Made by a program: the position numbers and the translations under genes. The notes beneath the pieces were generated by a model. It ran no database searches and had not been told where the DNA came from. It saw only the letters and a program-made list of their open reading frames with translations. Below are positions 53,301 through 62,361 of a stretch of DNA of 64,000 nucleotides, piece after piece. The stretch's first letter is position 1; each line of letters opens with the position of its first letter. Origin of the DNA: Allodiplogaster sudhausi (taxonomy: Eukaryota > Nematoda > Chromadorea > Rhabditida > Diplogasteridae); contig CALZFC010000055.1 of NCBI GenBank assembly GCA_945643635.1, positions 1,032,501 through 1,096,500 of the forward strand. The letters are read 5' to 3'.

Positions 53301-56300
53301 GCTTTGTAAGTAATTTAGGAGTTGAGACTTTGTCGAATGCCTTGGCAAAGTCGTAATAAAGGACATCGACAGATCGGTTAGAACAGACTTCTCCTTTCCA
53401 GAACTGAGAGGATTCAAGCAAGTTAGTCACGACTGATTTCCCCTTGACGAATCCGTGTTGAAAAGTTGGTATAAGTTTAAATCTCTGGCCATGTTTTAAT
53501 ATTTTAGACATCAGACACCTTTCCATAACCTTGCATGCAGCTGGGGTAATTGTTATTGGCCTGAAATCTTGCGGTGAGGACGGGGAAGTTACCTTATCAA
53601 TTGGGAGTATTATACCTTCGCGCCATTTAGATGGGACCTGGCCTAGAGAGAGCGAGAAATTAAAGATGTAGCTTAGTGGTTCAGCCAATACTTGCGCACA
53701 GTTTTTGAGAATGATAGAAGGGATAGAGTCGGAAATGAGGGAACAAGATGGTTTGAGACGTCTGAGGTGGAACGCTACTTGTTGCGGCATTATAATAAAA
53801 TTCGGAAGAGGGTGGAGGATGCGGGTGGAAGGCGAAAGAGAGATGCCATTATCATTTATGTAGACACTAGAGAAATAAGATGCAATTGCTTCTGCCTTAG
53901 CATTATCCGATGAAACTATCTTGTTATTAATATAGAACGAGCCAATATGGTGACGTTTTTTGAGACTAGCAGAAACATGCTGGAAAAGCTTGATAGGGGA
54001 GGCAAAAAAGCGCGATTCCGAGTTCTTTTGAAATTTCGATGTGAGACGCTGTAGCTTAGCCTTTCTAACAGGAAGACAGTTTAGTTTAGGGAAAAGGCGA
54101 TTTTTATGTAGCAGAAGTGCACGGATGTAGGGAGGGTAATTGTCAGCGTGCAATTTTACCTTCTTAGCGCTAGTGGTTTCTCGCACAAGGGAGAGGAGAA
54201 CTGCTGTAAAGCGTTACAGCGGCGGTAGTCAAGTGAGGGAACATACAGCGGCAGGGGAGAAGAGAAAGAGAGAGAGAGAAAGAGACAGATGAGTGATCAG
54301 AACTGCTAAAAGGCGCAGTAACTTCACAGCACAATACTACTCCTTGGGTGCTTATGACCAAATCAAGAATGTTAGACCCGTGTGTAGGACTACTGACAGC
54401 TTGTGAGAGAGAGAGATCATTTACTAAATCTACAAGCCGCTTATTCTGACCCTTAGTCGAGGAGAGATCTTTCCAATTAATAGGCATATTGAAATCACCG
54501 CATAAGACTAATGGTTGAGGGACAGCTAATAATTCCTGCAAGTTCTCAAAAAGGGAGTCATTAGACGCAGCACATGTATTCGGGGGGCGGTAGACAAGAA
54601 CTAAGCGAATGATTCCAAAGTCAACTTGAGAATGCAGATCAATGGCCTGGACGTCACAGGATGATCGGTTAACAGTGACAGGAGACACAATTAATGAGTT
54701 TCTATACATAATAAGCACGCCACCTCCACGTTTACCCTTTCGATCGGAGCGCAATAAAGAGTAGGGAAGATTCCTTATGATTTCGCTATCCAAAATGTTT
54801 GAATTTAACCAAGTTTCAGTTACTAAAAGTAGATCAGGGCGGGTAATAGATAGATAAGCATGGAGATCGGCAAGCTTATTAACAAGGCTTCGTGCATTAA
54901 ACAAAACACAGAAAGGACGGGGGGAGGGGGAAACTGATAGTTGGGGTGGACTGGATCCTTGTAGACTTAGTTTCCCATGGTCGATGGAGAGGACGCTGTA
55001 GCCGAGGAAGGGTCTGGAAGGGGAGTCGGGATGGAGAGACGGCGTTTTCCGGCAATCTCGCTTCTCTTCCAGATCTCCTCACGTTTGATCGTCCACACGC
55101 CTGGCTCAGTGCGATTGATCCAGGTCGCGTGCTCGCGGTCTCTCTGGAAGCGGCGCCTCTCTTCCTCGGTCATCGACCTGCGGACGAAGACTTTGGACCA
55201 CGTGGAGTGGCCTCGAAGAGAGGGCGCCGCCTTCAGTGCCTGCATGAGGTGCCCACGCGTAGGCAACAGGACCTTAAGCAGACGGGGGCGAGTGCTGCGC
55301 TGGCCCATGCGGAAGATCGTCTGGGGGTGGGCTTCGACACCCAGGGCATGCAGAAGCGAGCAGACACTTGCTCTGTCTTCCGAGACGCGAACAGAGGGTG
55401 TGCCAGAGGTGGACTCCGGGAGGCCAACCACAACGAGGGAGCGCTCCCGGAGATGGCGCTCAGCAGGGGACTCGGAGGAGGAGGAGACACCAGGGCCAGC
55501 GAAGGAGAGGGCAGGCCGGGGGAGAGAGACAGACATAGTGGGTTACGCGCTCGCTTACAATTTTGAACGTCACAGGTTCGAACCCCATTCGGTTGAAATG
55601 TTTTGCTACGGGTACCATTGTACCATTCCCACGTCAGAGGTCGAACTTCATTAAAAAAAATTTTTTGGTGAAATTCATTCCAGGGTGGTTTTCAGCACGG
55701 GAAAACGAATATCATACTCATTTCTTTCTCTGGCTTGGCTCAACTACCATCGCAAAGTGAGAATCTTACTTCTCTAACCTTGCCTAGCTAAAAATGAGCT
55801 CATGATAACAAATACACATGATATTCGTATTCCCCGTACCGAAAACCACCTTGGGATGAATTTCAGTTAAAAAGTTTTTTTTTTTTAAAAGTTCGACTTC
55901 AGGGGTAGGAAAAGTACAATTATACCTCCTACAGTTGCGGAATTCAAGTTTGGAGAAGTACATACGAAAAAATTATTGCAGATGATAGGAAAGTTCGTAT
56001 ACACTTAAAATTCATGTAACAATAGCTTTCTACTTGTCTATAAGGGCATTGGGTGTTGGAAGATGTACCCTTCGCCCATTGTTGCGAATCCATCCATAGT
56101 GGCCTATTACCCAAATGACCTGCCATAAATGATGAGAAAAGTTTTTTCCCCAAAATCACCATATATATTATTTGGTGCGAGGAACGCAAATATCAAGGTT
56201 ATTTTTAATTCTGACCTCATTTTCAAAAGTACCGTAATAGGCATAGGGTTGCCACCTGGTTCCAGACGTGGAAGAAGACTTATTTCTGTTTTCCAAACTG

Positions 56301-59300
56301 TCTAGGTCTTTGTGGATTCGAAAACAGGGGCGAAGTGAACACCTCTCAACGGCATAAACTTTTTCGTATGTACTTCTCCAAACTTGAATTTCCAAACTGC
56401 AGCAAAAATTTCGGGGGTATGAGGGAAGCGCAGCGCCAATAAGCGCAGCGCCAAATAAGCGCAATACCAATAAGCGCAGCGCCCAAAAGCGCAGCGGTCA
56501 GCCAGAAGCGTAGAATAAGGTTATTATCGAGAGTATTATTCATTTTTATATACAATGACAATACACATTATGAATAAAAAATATTTTCATCAACATTTAT
56601 TTATTTCTTCGTCGGTCTAGTTGAAAAATCTGCTGGTGACCTCTCAAACAAAATAATTTATCAATAATATAAGCAAAATCCACAAAATCTCTCTGCATAA
56701 CACAGGAACTTTTCAAACGAGAATAACAAAACAAGAATGTTCTCAGTCGACTAGTGGAGCTCACAATGCTTAAATTATCAAAGAAATAAGAGTGATAAGA
56801 AAGCAGCGAAATTACAGAAAGTCTCTGTGATATTGCTCATTACATACAGCCCCTCAAAATATTTCAGACACATACATGAACTGGATTAATTCGATTAATT
56901 TAAATAATGTATTTGACTTTTAGAACTCCGGACTCTTTAAATTGAAGTTTTACCACCAGTGTTAAAATAGTATAGATTGAACAGAAAAAAACCATCGAAA
57001 AGCGTCCTGAGCGTTAAAAAAATCAAATATACTTATTTTAAATTAATCGAATTAATTTAAAATAAGTGCATGTTCCCGAAATAATTTGCGGGACTTTTTG
57101 TCATATGAATTATCACAGAGAATTTCTGTAATTCCACTTCCTTGTCACTCTTATCATTATGTACGTACAATTATCTTTGTATTTTGATAATTTAAACATT
57201 AAAAGTGGACTGAGAACATCCATGTTTTGTAATTCTGTTTTGAAAAGTTCATGTGTTATGCAGTGAAAGCAATGTTCCATATATGTATCATTGAAAAAAT
57301 ATTGTGCGTGAGAGGTCATCAGCTTTTCAACCAGACCGATGAAACGAATAAATATGTAAATGTTGATAAAAATATTTTTCATTCATAATGTATATTGTCA
57401 TTGTATCTGAAAATGAATGATGCTCTCAAAAATAACATTATTCTACGCTTCTGGCTTCGCTGCGCTTTTGGGCGCTGCGCTTATTGGTATTGCGCTTATT
57501 TGGCGCTACGCTTATAGGCGCTGCGTTTCCCTCGTAGCCCAAAATTTCAACCGAATGGGGTTCGAACCTGTGACGCTCAAAATTGTAAGCGAGCGCGCAA
57601 CCTACTGCGCCACGAATGCCATATTTTTTATTAACAAGCAAGATACCGACAATGGTAAACATTGGTCAGCAACCGACATCCACAATTTATGCAAATTTTT
57701 AAAAATCAATATAAAATCGCCAGAGGCTATTTAGGAAAAATTGAAAATGGTTATCATGATTTCTCGACTTGGACTATCGATCTAGACAGGTACGATCACA
57801 ATCCGCCACCTTATGCTTAGATGGTTCCCTTGTTAAATATTTCACATGCCAGAGTTGAAAGGAGCCAAATTGTTAGGAGTATAAGATTGTGTTGAGCTGT
57901 GCTCAATTGAAACGAACGCGGATAACTTGGCAGTGATGGCGGCGACTCTGGCGAATGGTGGAGTGAATCCCATGAATGGAGACAGGGTCATCAACAATAA
58001 GTTAGCATTCTTTCCTTTTATTTATTCTCTTTATTACTTTATAGAGGATTCTTCCATGTCAATACGTCACAAATATCGATATCGTTACCACTCAGCTTTC
58101 TGGTCATTTCCGTTTTGACTGATTTCAATCCTTGACAGGGCCTGTCGAGACACGCTGTCTCTCATGTACTCCTGTGGCATGTACGACTGGTCCGGTCAAT
58201 TCGCATTCCGAGTTAGTGATGTGGAGAGGGGGGGGGGGGGGTTAAGAGGGTGAGAGAGTGCGAGAGACCGAGAGAAGAAGGGAATGTCAGAAACAAGATG
58301 GTGAGAGAGAAGAGAAAGAGAAAGTCCTTCAGGTCGGCTTGCCAGCCAAGTCAGGAGTGTCTGGTGATATGATAATCGTGGTGCCGAATGTCATGGGAAT
58401 CTGCATTTACTCCCCCCGTCTCGACTCGCTTGGCAACACCGTGCGTATTCTGTTTTTTTTTTCTTTCTCTTTGTCATCTCATCTCCCATGGTGGGATTTC
58501 TCTGCTTACAGGTGCGAGGAGTTAAATTGGCAGAACATTTCATCCAGACGTTCAACTTCCACAATTATGACAGCTTGGTCAGTACTGACACTGCTCAATT
58601 TTTATGAGCAAAAAGAAATGTTTTGTTAACATGAAGGAAGTATATGTTGAGGGGAGAAGAAAGTAAATGTTGAGGTGTACTCGGATACGCACAAGCTGGA
58701 TCCTCGCCACGAAGTAGTGGAGCAGGACCATGAGAACACAACTCGCTTCATGTATGCAACGAAGAACGGCGACATCTCGGCTATCAAAAGGTCTTTTCGA
58801 TGAATGAGCAATCTCGTTGTAACATCTTAGGAAAGAAACTCCTTTCCTGTTACTTGCAGACTTCTCTTGCTCGGATTGAACATCCACGAGCGAGACTACG
58901 ACGACCGAACTGTCTTGCACGTAGCAGCCAGCGAGGGGGACGAGTTCGTTCTCGCTTACATTCTATCCAAATGGAATGAGAGTCCGCGTTAGTCTTTCTT
59001 TCTCTACTTCTCTTTCTCTCTCGCTCTCTCTCTCTCTCCTTCTTTCTTTCCTTCGCGATGTCTCCAATCTTTCCAGTGCCCGCTGATCGTTTTGGCCGTT
59101 CTCCGTTGGATGATGCTCTTCATTTCAACAAACCGAAATGTGCCGAACTCCTGAAAAAGGTTAGGCTTAGTTCTTTCCTGTGTCCTTCCTTATGAATGAA
59201 TATCTTCCTGGTTGGAGGCTTCTGAGACATTCGATCGGAATCAGCTGAGTCCGGGAGGTTCTCCGAGCACTTTGACTGATGAAGTCCTGCGTAGTCTGGA

Positions 59301-59367
59301 CGAAGAAACCATCCAGGAGTTGAAGGAGATCCAACAGGAACGAGACGAACTCCCAGTCAAGACTTGA
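47313..59367 (+). CDS. GLS: Kidney-type glutaminase
   Basis: Exons: 47313-47397, 47448-47513, 49044-49183, 49601-49706, 49787-49930, 50050-50173, 50662-50753, 50827-50885, 50952-51018, 51082-51132, 57897-58000, 58139-58211, 58333-58440, 58512-58577, 58675-58790, 58860-58987, 59077-59159, 59245-59367 (TGA). From 47448 all joins are in phase, giving 549 aa. Glutaminase turns glutamine into glutamate and ammonia, usually in mitochondria. The active site is present: YIPQLA, catalytic Ser and Lys in [30 protein letters not shown] and [10 protein letters not shown]. Ankyrin repeats follow ([22 protein letters not shown]). An N-terminal EF-hand-like helical region ([20 protein letters not shown]) precedes the enzyme domain. 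The 5' end and any mitochondrial targeting peptide are unresolved; an ATG at 47218 is in frame with the first exon. The intron 51133-57896 is filled by a transposon. The intron after 49930 is GC-AG. Confidence 0.92.
47672..48652. mobile_element. Inverted-end DNA element in a glutaminase intron
   Basis: The left end ATCTCTGGTTTTTCACAATG and the right end (reverse strand ATCTCTGGTTTTCAACAATG) match, and the match continues through AGGCTGGAGCGG. The interior holds CCTAATTAGG palindromes, a 31-bp minisatellite (48073-48292), and a 14-bp-arm hairpin at about 48449-48478 (CCGTTATGCCTCCT, loop CA). No coding sequence. No clear target duplication. Confidence 0.75.
48073..48292. repeat. 31-bp minisatellite, about seven units
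   Basis: Repeats of GGGCCAAGTGCCAGTTGGAC followed by CAAGTGTCATT, itself two related half-units of 16 and 15 bp. All three plus-strand frames stay open because the unit is stop-free. This is not a gene. Confidence 0.95.
48914..48984. repeat. AT trinucleotide repeat, self-complementary
   Basis: AATAATAATAA repeats followed by ATTATTATT repeats, able to fold into a long AT hairpin, in a glutaminase intron. Confidence 0.85.
49931..50049 (+). other. GC-AG intron in glutaminase
   Basis: The exon ends FCLQ and the intron begins GCTAGTCGC and ends ATTTAG. The join restores the catalytic motif LQSVSKPF. No GT donor at this point gives a readable join. Confidence 0.75.
51397..51470 (+). ncRNA. tRNA-like RNA polymerase III promoter, copy 1
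   Basis: GGGGCGCAGCGGGTTGCGCG resembles an A box and CAGGTTCGAACCCC a B box, spaced about 35 bp as in tRNAs. There is no closed tRNA acceptor stem. Similar copies are at 55541-55600 (second direct repeat) and on the minus strand at 57545-57622 (GTGGCGCAGTAGGTTGCGCG). It looks like the head of a tRNA-derived SINE, or a promoter built into the element. Confidence 0.6.
51411..51891. repeat. Direct repeat left of the LINE (481 bp)
   Basis: Nearly identical to 55541-56023, with about five substitutions plus a T-run length difference seen by eye. It ends exactly where the LINE 3' tail begins. Confidence 0.9.
52167..52787 (-). CDS. LINE ORF2, C-terminal part
   Basis: 206 codons, continuing after the reverse transcriptase in a different frame. 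It resembles the region after RT in CR1/Jockey-type elements ([51 protein letters not shown]). The overlap of 41 bp with the upstream frame indicates a frameshift near 52,770. Confidence 0.8.
   Translation of the reverse strand: MTSYPSMNTSVCSKALRLVYALFRILKSNISQHYIRAYKCFVLPILEFASPVWSPFRIMQIRSLENVQKVFSRLLYVRCNKFQINFRNIPSYVDRLALFNLVSLYRRRIEIDLITAYKLLHMILSSPISLFYSFKPCNNRRSVFAFHIPITKSDLLMHSFAFRTSRWYPCLPLSFLSAPSVNTARKVLMSIDSLPKVINAVEVSGI
52747..54186 (-). CDS. LINE reverse transcriptase
   Basis: 479 codons. RT motifs in order: [68 protein letters not shown] and the catalytic [11 protein letters not shown]. This is the non-LTR type (PQG and FADD), of CR1/Jockey style. It starts in a different frame from the endonuclease; the 17-bp overlap implies a frameshift near 54,180. 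Confidence 0.9.
   Translation of the reverse strand: MRETTSAKKVKLHADNYPPYIRALLLHKNRLFPKLNCLPVRKAKLQRLTSKFQKNSESRFFASPIKLFQHVSASLKKRHHIGSFYINNKIVSSDNAKAEAIASYFSSVYINDNGISLSPSTRILHPLPNFIIMPQQVAFHLRRLKPSCSLISDSIPSIILKNCAQVLAEPLSYIFNFSLSLGQVPSKWREGIILPIDKVTSPSSPQDFRPITITPAACKVMERCLMSKILKHGQRFKLIPTFQHGFVKGKSVVTNLLESSQFWKGEVCSNRSVDVLYYDFAKAFDKVSTPKLLTKLEYLGFRGNWLNWFESFLFRTFRVKVNDSLSSVYPASSGVPQGCVLSPLLFSLFTSDLPLALSHLPLVKISLFADDMKLFTSFDSSTQGMAHFQLSQATVAIQNYCQNMQLEIAHKKCVVLHLGKKNPRLPYFVFHRFPTLSHSSPSRTLPDSSLAFSVASEAVRDLGVLVDDKLSFNEHICML
54170..54904 (-). CDS. LINE endonuclease domain
   Basis: 244 codons with the exonuclease/endonuclease/phosphatase fold: [15 protein letters not shown] (catalytic Glu), [22 protein letters not shown] and SSDHSSVSF. 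This nuclease nicks target DNA to prime reverse transcription. The end after SLLPCRCMF is out of frame with the reverse transcriptase. Confidence 0.9.
   Translation of the reverse strand: MFNARSLVNKLADLHAYLSITRPDLLLVTETWLNSNILDSEIIRNLPYSLLRSDRKGKRGGGVLIMYRNSLIVSPVTVNRSSCDVQAIDLHSQVDFGIIRLVLVYRPPNTCAASNDSLFENLQELLAVPQPLVLCGDFNMPINWKDLSSTKGQNKRLVDLVNDLSLSQAVSSPTHGSNILDLVISTQGVVLCCEVTAPFSSSDHSSVSFSLSLSLLPCRCMFPHLTTAAVTLYSSSPLPCARNH
54967..55536 (-). CDS. LINE ORF1
   Basis: 189 codons starting [12 protein letters not shown]. The middle [14 protein letters not shown] and [20 protein letters not shown], then [20 protein letters not shown], match the RNA-binding ORF1 type found in CR1/L2-like elements. 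It overlaps open plus-strand frames that are antisense shadows. Confidence 0.75.
   Translation of the reverse strand: MSVSLPRPALSFAGPGVSSSSESPAERHLRERSLVVVGLPESTSGTPSVRVSEDRASVCSLLHALGVEAHPQTIFRMGQRSTRPRLLKVLLPTRGHLMQALKAAPSLRGHSTWSKVFVRRSMTEEERRRFQRDREHATWINRTEPGVWTIKREEIWKRSEIAGKRRLSIPTPLPDPSSATASSPSTMGN
55541..56023. repeat. Direct repeat right of the LINE (483 bp)
   Basis: Second copy of 51411-51891, starting with the tRNA-like box region. It begins exactly at the LINE 5' boundary. Confidence 0.9.
56390..57560. repeat. Fold-back with ~450-bp arms
   Basis: The left arm (about 56390-56850) and right arm (about 57090-57560) are inverted copies with perhaps 20-25% difference. Both carry AAGCGCAGCGCC-type short repeats at their outer ends and the TGACCTCTCA and GAATTACAG-type blocks further in. 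The centre is AT-rich with GATTAATTTAAA palindromes. No coding sequence. Confidence 0.75.
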
Positions 59368-59370
59368 TAT

Positions 59371-59421
<51 letters not shown>

Positions 59422-60073
59422 ACGTCTAATGCGGGATCAAACTGGCTTTTGCAATTTCTTTTAATAGTTAGATTAGATATTCGACTTTTCTTCACTAACT
59501 GAGTCAGTGGCTTATGAGGAGCATTTTGCCCCTTACTTTAATCCAGTTCTAGCTATAACTGCGACTATCGTGCCTTTTCCTTTCTGTAGTTAGTTGCACC
59601 ATTTTTTGTTTCTTCCAAAAGATTGGTTAGGATTTACATTAGACGAGACGTGTCCGTTTGTAGGTGCCCTAGCTTTCCACTTTTCTCTCGCTAATGAGGA
59701 AGATCGTGCACTTTATGCGATAATGATCTCCAGATCCCATTGTCTAACTCATTTCATTTTTAGACATTAACCCTAAATCCGAGTGACAAATTTTTCAGTT
59801 TTATCGTTTTGCACAGCACACTGCTGTACTGTGGCAAAAATAATTTTGCTTCAGTGAAATACAGCAAAAATAAAAGATTTAATTTTATTCAATCTGGCGA
59901 GAACATGAAGGAGGGACAAATGAGTGAATGAAGAAGGGAGGAGAGGCGGGCAATGACCACTCACGACCTCCGCATGCAAGTGAACTCTCCCGCCCCCTCA
60001 ATCATCCCGTCGTAGCCTCAACCGAAGCAGTCATTCCTTCTTACATACTTTAAAAATAGCTGGTTATTTCATT
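59368..60073. other. Intergenic, 3' ends of two converging genes
   Basis: Begins with a (CT)n microsatellite at 59377-59420 just after the glutaminase stop. The rest is mixed DNA without recognisable features, lying between convergent glutaminase (+) and the cysteine-rich gene (-). Confidence 0.6.
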
Positions 60074-60258
60074 TTACGAGTAGAATGATAGCTTGCCATG
60101 GACACTGCCGGAGGCAATGACATGGACGGTGCCTGTCCGGATTCTGTGCACGGCATGGACAGCTCGCCAGTCCGATTCCGCCAGAGTAAAGAGGGAAAAG
60201 TCCGCAGAGGAACAACCGAGGGTCGCGCAGCTGAAGGAATAATCTCTTTCTACCTCAG

Positions 60259-60291
<33 letters not shown>

Positions 60292-60393
60292 ATCTCACTC
60301 TTCGCACCCTCCCACTCTATCTCTCCCTCTCTCTCTCTACCTATTTCACTCTTCTCTCTCACCCTCCCATTCTCTCTCTCACCTTTCTCACCC

Positions 60394-60433
<40 letters not shown>

Positions 60434-61099
60434 ACTTTTCTCGCCCTACTTCCCAAACTCTCCTCTCTCTTCCTAGTACTCTCTCTCTCCCTCTCTTTCT
60501 TCCCTTCCCACTCTCAAACCCTGTGTGCGGGAAGAATCCGGAGATGACGAGTGAGCTGTTGCAGGAACGGCCGTGAGGGCAGAGCGGAGTGAGAGCAGGA
60601 AGAGGGGAGATGGGTTGATGACACTCGCTGTCAGTGACGCAGCTCAGCTTGCATGGAGATGACTGAAGTCTTCTCTTCATTCTCTGTTGTCTGGATGAAG
60701 AACGGACCTGGTCATGGCAGCCGCACTCTTCCGTGCACCAATAGTTCGCGTAGACTCCCCCGTTGCTGTCGCAGGCCAGATGCTCAAAATGCAATCTTTT
60801 ATAAAGAAAGATGACAATGTACCTTGACTGACATGAGTACGATACTTTCTCATCTCGGCAATGTACGCGCCCTCACGACAGAATATCTTAATAATTCATT
60901 TCTTTATTTCCAGGCGAAAGCTTAATCAAACATGATGCGCAAAGTAACTGAAAACGAATAACAAGCAAAAAGAACGGGGCAGATAGAAAAAGAGGAATGG
61001 AACCTCTTCAAATCCGCCCGGATTGAGAGTGCGAATGAAGACGGCAGAGTTGTAGCAGGTTGCATTGTTGAAGGAGCACTCAATCGCCCCGATCACTCT
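60074..61099 (-). CDS. Cysteine-rich, probably extracellular protein, 5' partial
   Basis: Four exons in phase: 61004-61099, 60708-60782, 60520-60662 and 60074-60230 (TAA). The peptide shows many Cys in short spacings: IECSFNNATCYNSAVFIRT, LACDSNGGVYANYWC followed by CTEECGCHD, SPCKLSCVTDSECHQ, and LCPHGRSCNSSLVISGFFPH, then CATLGCSS and a Cys-free tail ending SGSVHGKLSFYS. The pair ATCYNSAVFIRTLNPGGF and RSCNSSLVISGFFPHTG looks like two copies of one small module. N-x-S/T sites and even Cys spacing suggest a secreted or extracellular domain. No signal peptide exon was found upstream. The second intron (60663-60707) is 45 nt. Family not recognised. Confidence 0.55.
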
Positions 61100-62049
61100 C
61101 TACAGAACACAATGAGTAGAACCATTGGATTACCGTATCCAGAGGCCGATCTCCTCAACAATTCAAGAATCTTCTCTCGCCTGGCACGTGCGTTGTTTGC
61201 AGGAGACGGAAGAGAGAAGAATTCCAAAACCGAAAAACGCATGCAGAAAATGAAGGCGACCGCCCACTGAAACGCCTTATCTTTATTCTATCTGCAAGCT
61301 TTGCTAGTTTACTTTCAAAGAACAGAAGCAGCCGATTCGAACAGAGGAAACAGGGGAAACTCTCATTGTCAGGGGATGAAATTCCATCGCATAAAATTCG
61401 AATCACACGAAAAACATGTAGATCAAAATGGCTGAATATCTAATTTGAATGGAAAATAAACCTGCTTTGTGCTGCGATTCGATTGTGAGAGAAGAGAAGA
61501 GAATGGGAAGCACGGTCCAGGCTCTTTTTTTATTTGGTTATGGCTTTTTATTTCCTTTATATTGCTACATGCCCCTGCTCTGGAGCGAACACTTTCCATA
61601 AAAATTCTATCTGCATGCTGATTCAGCATTCTTTTATTTCTCTATCATCTCTCTGCCTATCTCTTAATCTCCTCTGCAAACCACTCTATTTTCTATCTCT
61701 CACTCTTCTACTTCATTTTCGCATACCTTTTTTCTTCTCTTCCATTATCATCCATAAGCTAATATTTATGTTTTCCCTTTCTCTCTCTGCAACCCTCGTC
61801 TTCACATTCTCTCTACATCCCCTTCTCTATAACTCTCTTTGCTCTCTATGGCTCTAGCTAGTTTCCGGAATTGTTATTGTTCTCTCTCGCTTCTCTGAAA
61901 TGGAGTCACAGAACATTCATTCAGCCTACGCCGCGTGGCAGTTCGATTGAACAGGAAGGTTGAAGTTAACAGGCATGGAGCAGGCATTGGAGGAAAACAC
62001 AACATTCTCTGACCAAGGATGCATATTTAGATTATAAAAGGGAAGTGGG
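61100..62049. other. Unassigned DNA
   Basis: May hold the 5' exons of the cysteine-rich gene; one ATG-containing stretch near 61140-61240 on the minus strand is open but does not join in phase. The rest is CT-rich with no recognisable feature. Confidence 0.4.
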
Positions 62050-62361
62050 CACAGGGGTCACACTCCATATAAAAATTTGCAAGATTTTAAGTTCACCAAA
62101 TATGAGATACTACACCACCGCAACAGGTTATGAGTTTTCCGCTCAGGACCACCTCTGTGTGACATAGAGGAAAATTACCGTTTTTAGGACCCGTGTGATA
62201 CACAAGCCATACTAACTTTGCTACGTGGTGTGCTTTGAAAGTGTAGTTTTCGAACGGTTGTAAATTGTTAAATGTGGACTAGAAAATACCGTTAGTGATA
62301 TTCATCCGTTCACCTGATTCACACTTTATATGGCAACTTTTGGTTAGGTGTGACCCCTGTG
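62050..62361. mobile_element. 312-bp MITE with CACAGGGGTCACAC ends
   Basis: Perfect 14-bp terminal inverted repeats (CACAGGGGTCACAC at 62050-62063, inverted at 62348-62361), with a further inner CATATAA match. AGTGGG is directly repeated on both sides (62044-62049 and 62362-62367). Non-coding interior. A 5-6 bp GC-rich duplication and CACA ends are reminiscent of Transib-type elements, but this is only a resemblance. Confidence 0.85.

Larger units (their letters stand above)
51892..55540 (-). mobile_element. LINE (CR1/Jockey-like) retrotransposon
   Basis: Encodes, on the minus strand, ORF1, an apurinic-type endonuclease, a reverse transcriptase and a C-terminal part, and ends at 51892 in a short (AAATAAAT)-type tail. 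ORF1 starts within a few bases of the 5' boundary, so the copy is nearly full length or slightly 5'-truncated. The frame of ORF2 changes near 54180 and near 52770. It is flanked by ~480-bp direct repeats. Confidence 0.85.
51192..57832. mobile_element. 6.6-kb inverted-repeat element, TTA target duplication
   Basis: The ends CAAGGGAACCATCTAAGCA (left, 51192) and its inverted copy (right, ending 57832) start terminal inverted repeats of about 290 bp, with ~90% or better match near the ends and a less similar middle. TTA flanks both sides (51189-51191 and 57833-57835), as in PIF/Harbinger elements. Each inverted repeat ends inward with a tRNA-like A box and B box. Inside are two ~480-bp direct repeats around a LINE, and a fold-back at 56390-57560. 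No transposase was found. The element sits in the glutaminase intron between 51132 and 57897. Confidence 0.75.

Noticed and set aside
54946..55654. Two long plus-strand open frames
   Set aside because: Antisense shadows of LINE ORF1, whose minus-strand frame has recognisable family motifs.
60098..60547. Plus-strand open frame starting with ATG (MDTAGGNDMDG...)
   Set aside because: It is antisense to the in-phase last exon of the cysteine-rich minus-strand gene and runs into a CT microsatellite.
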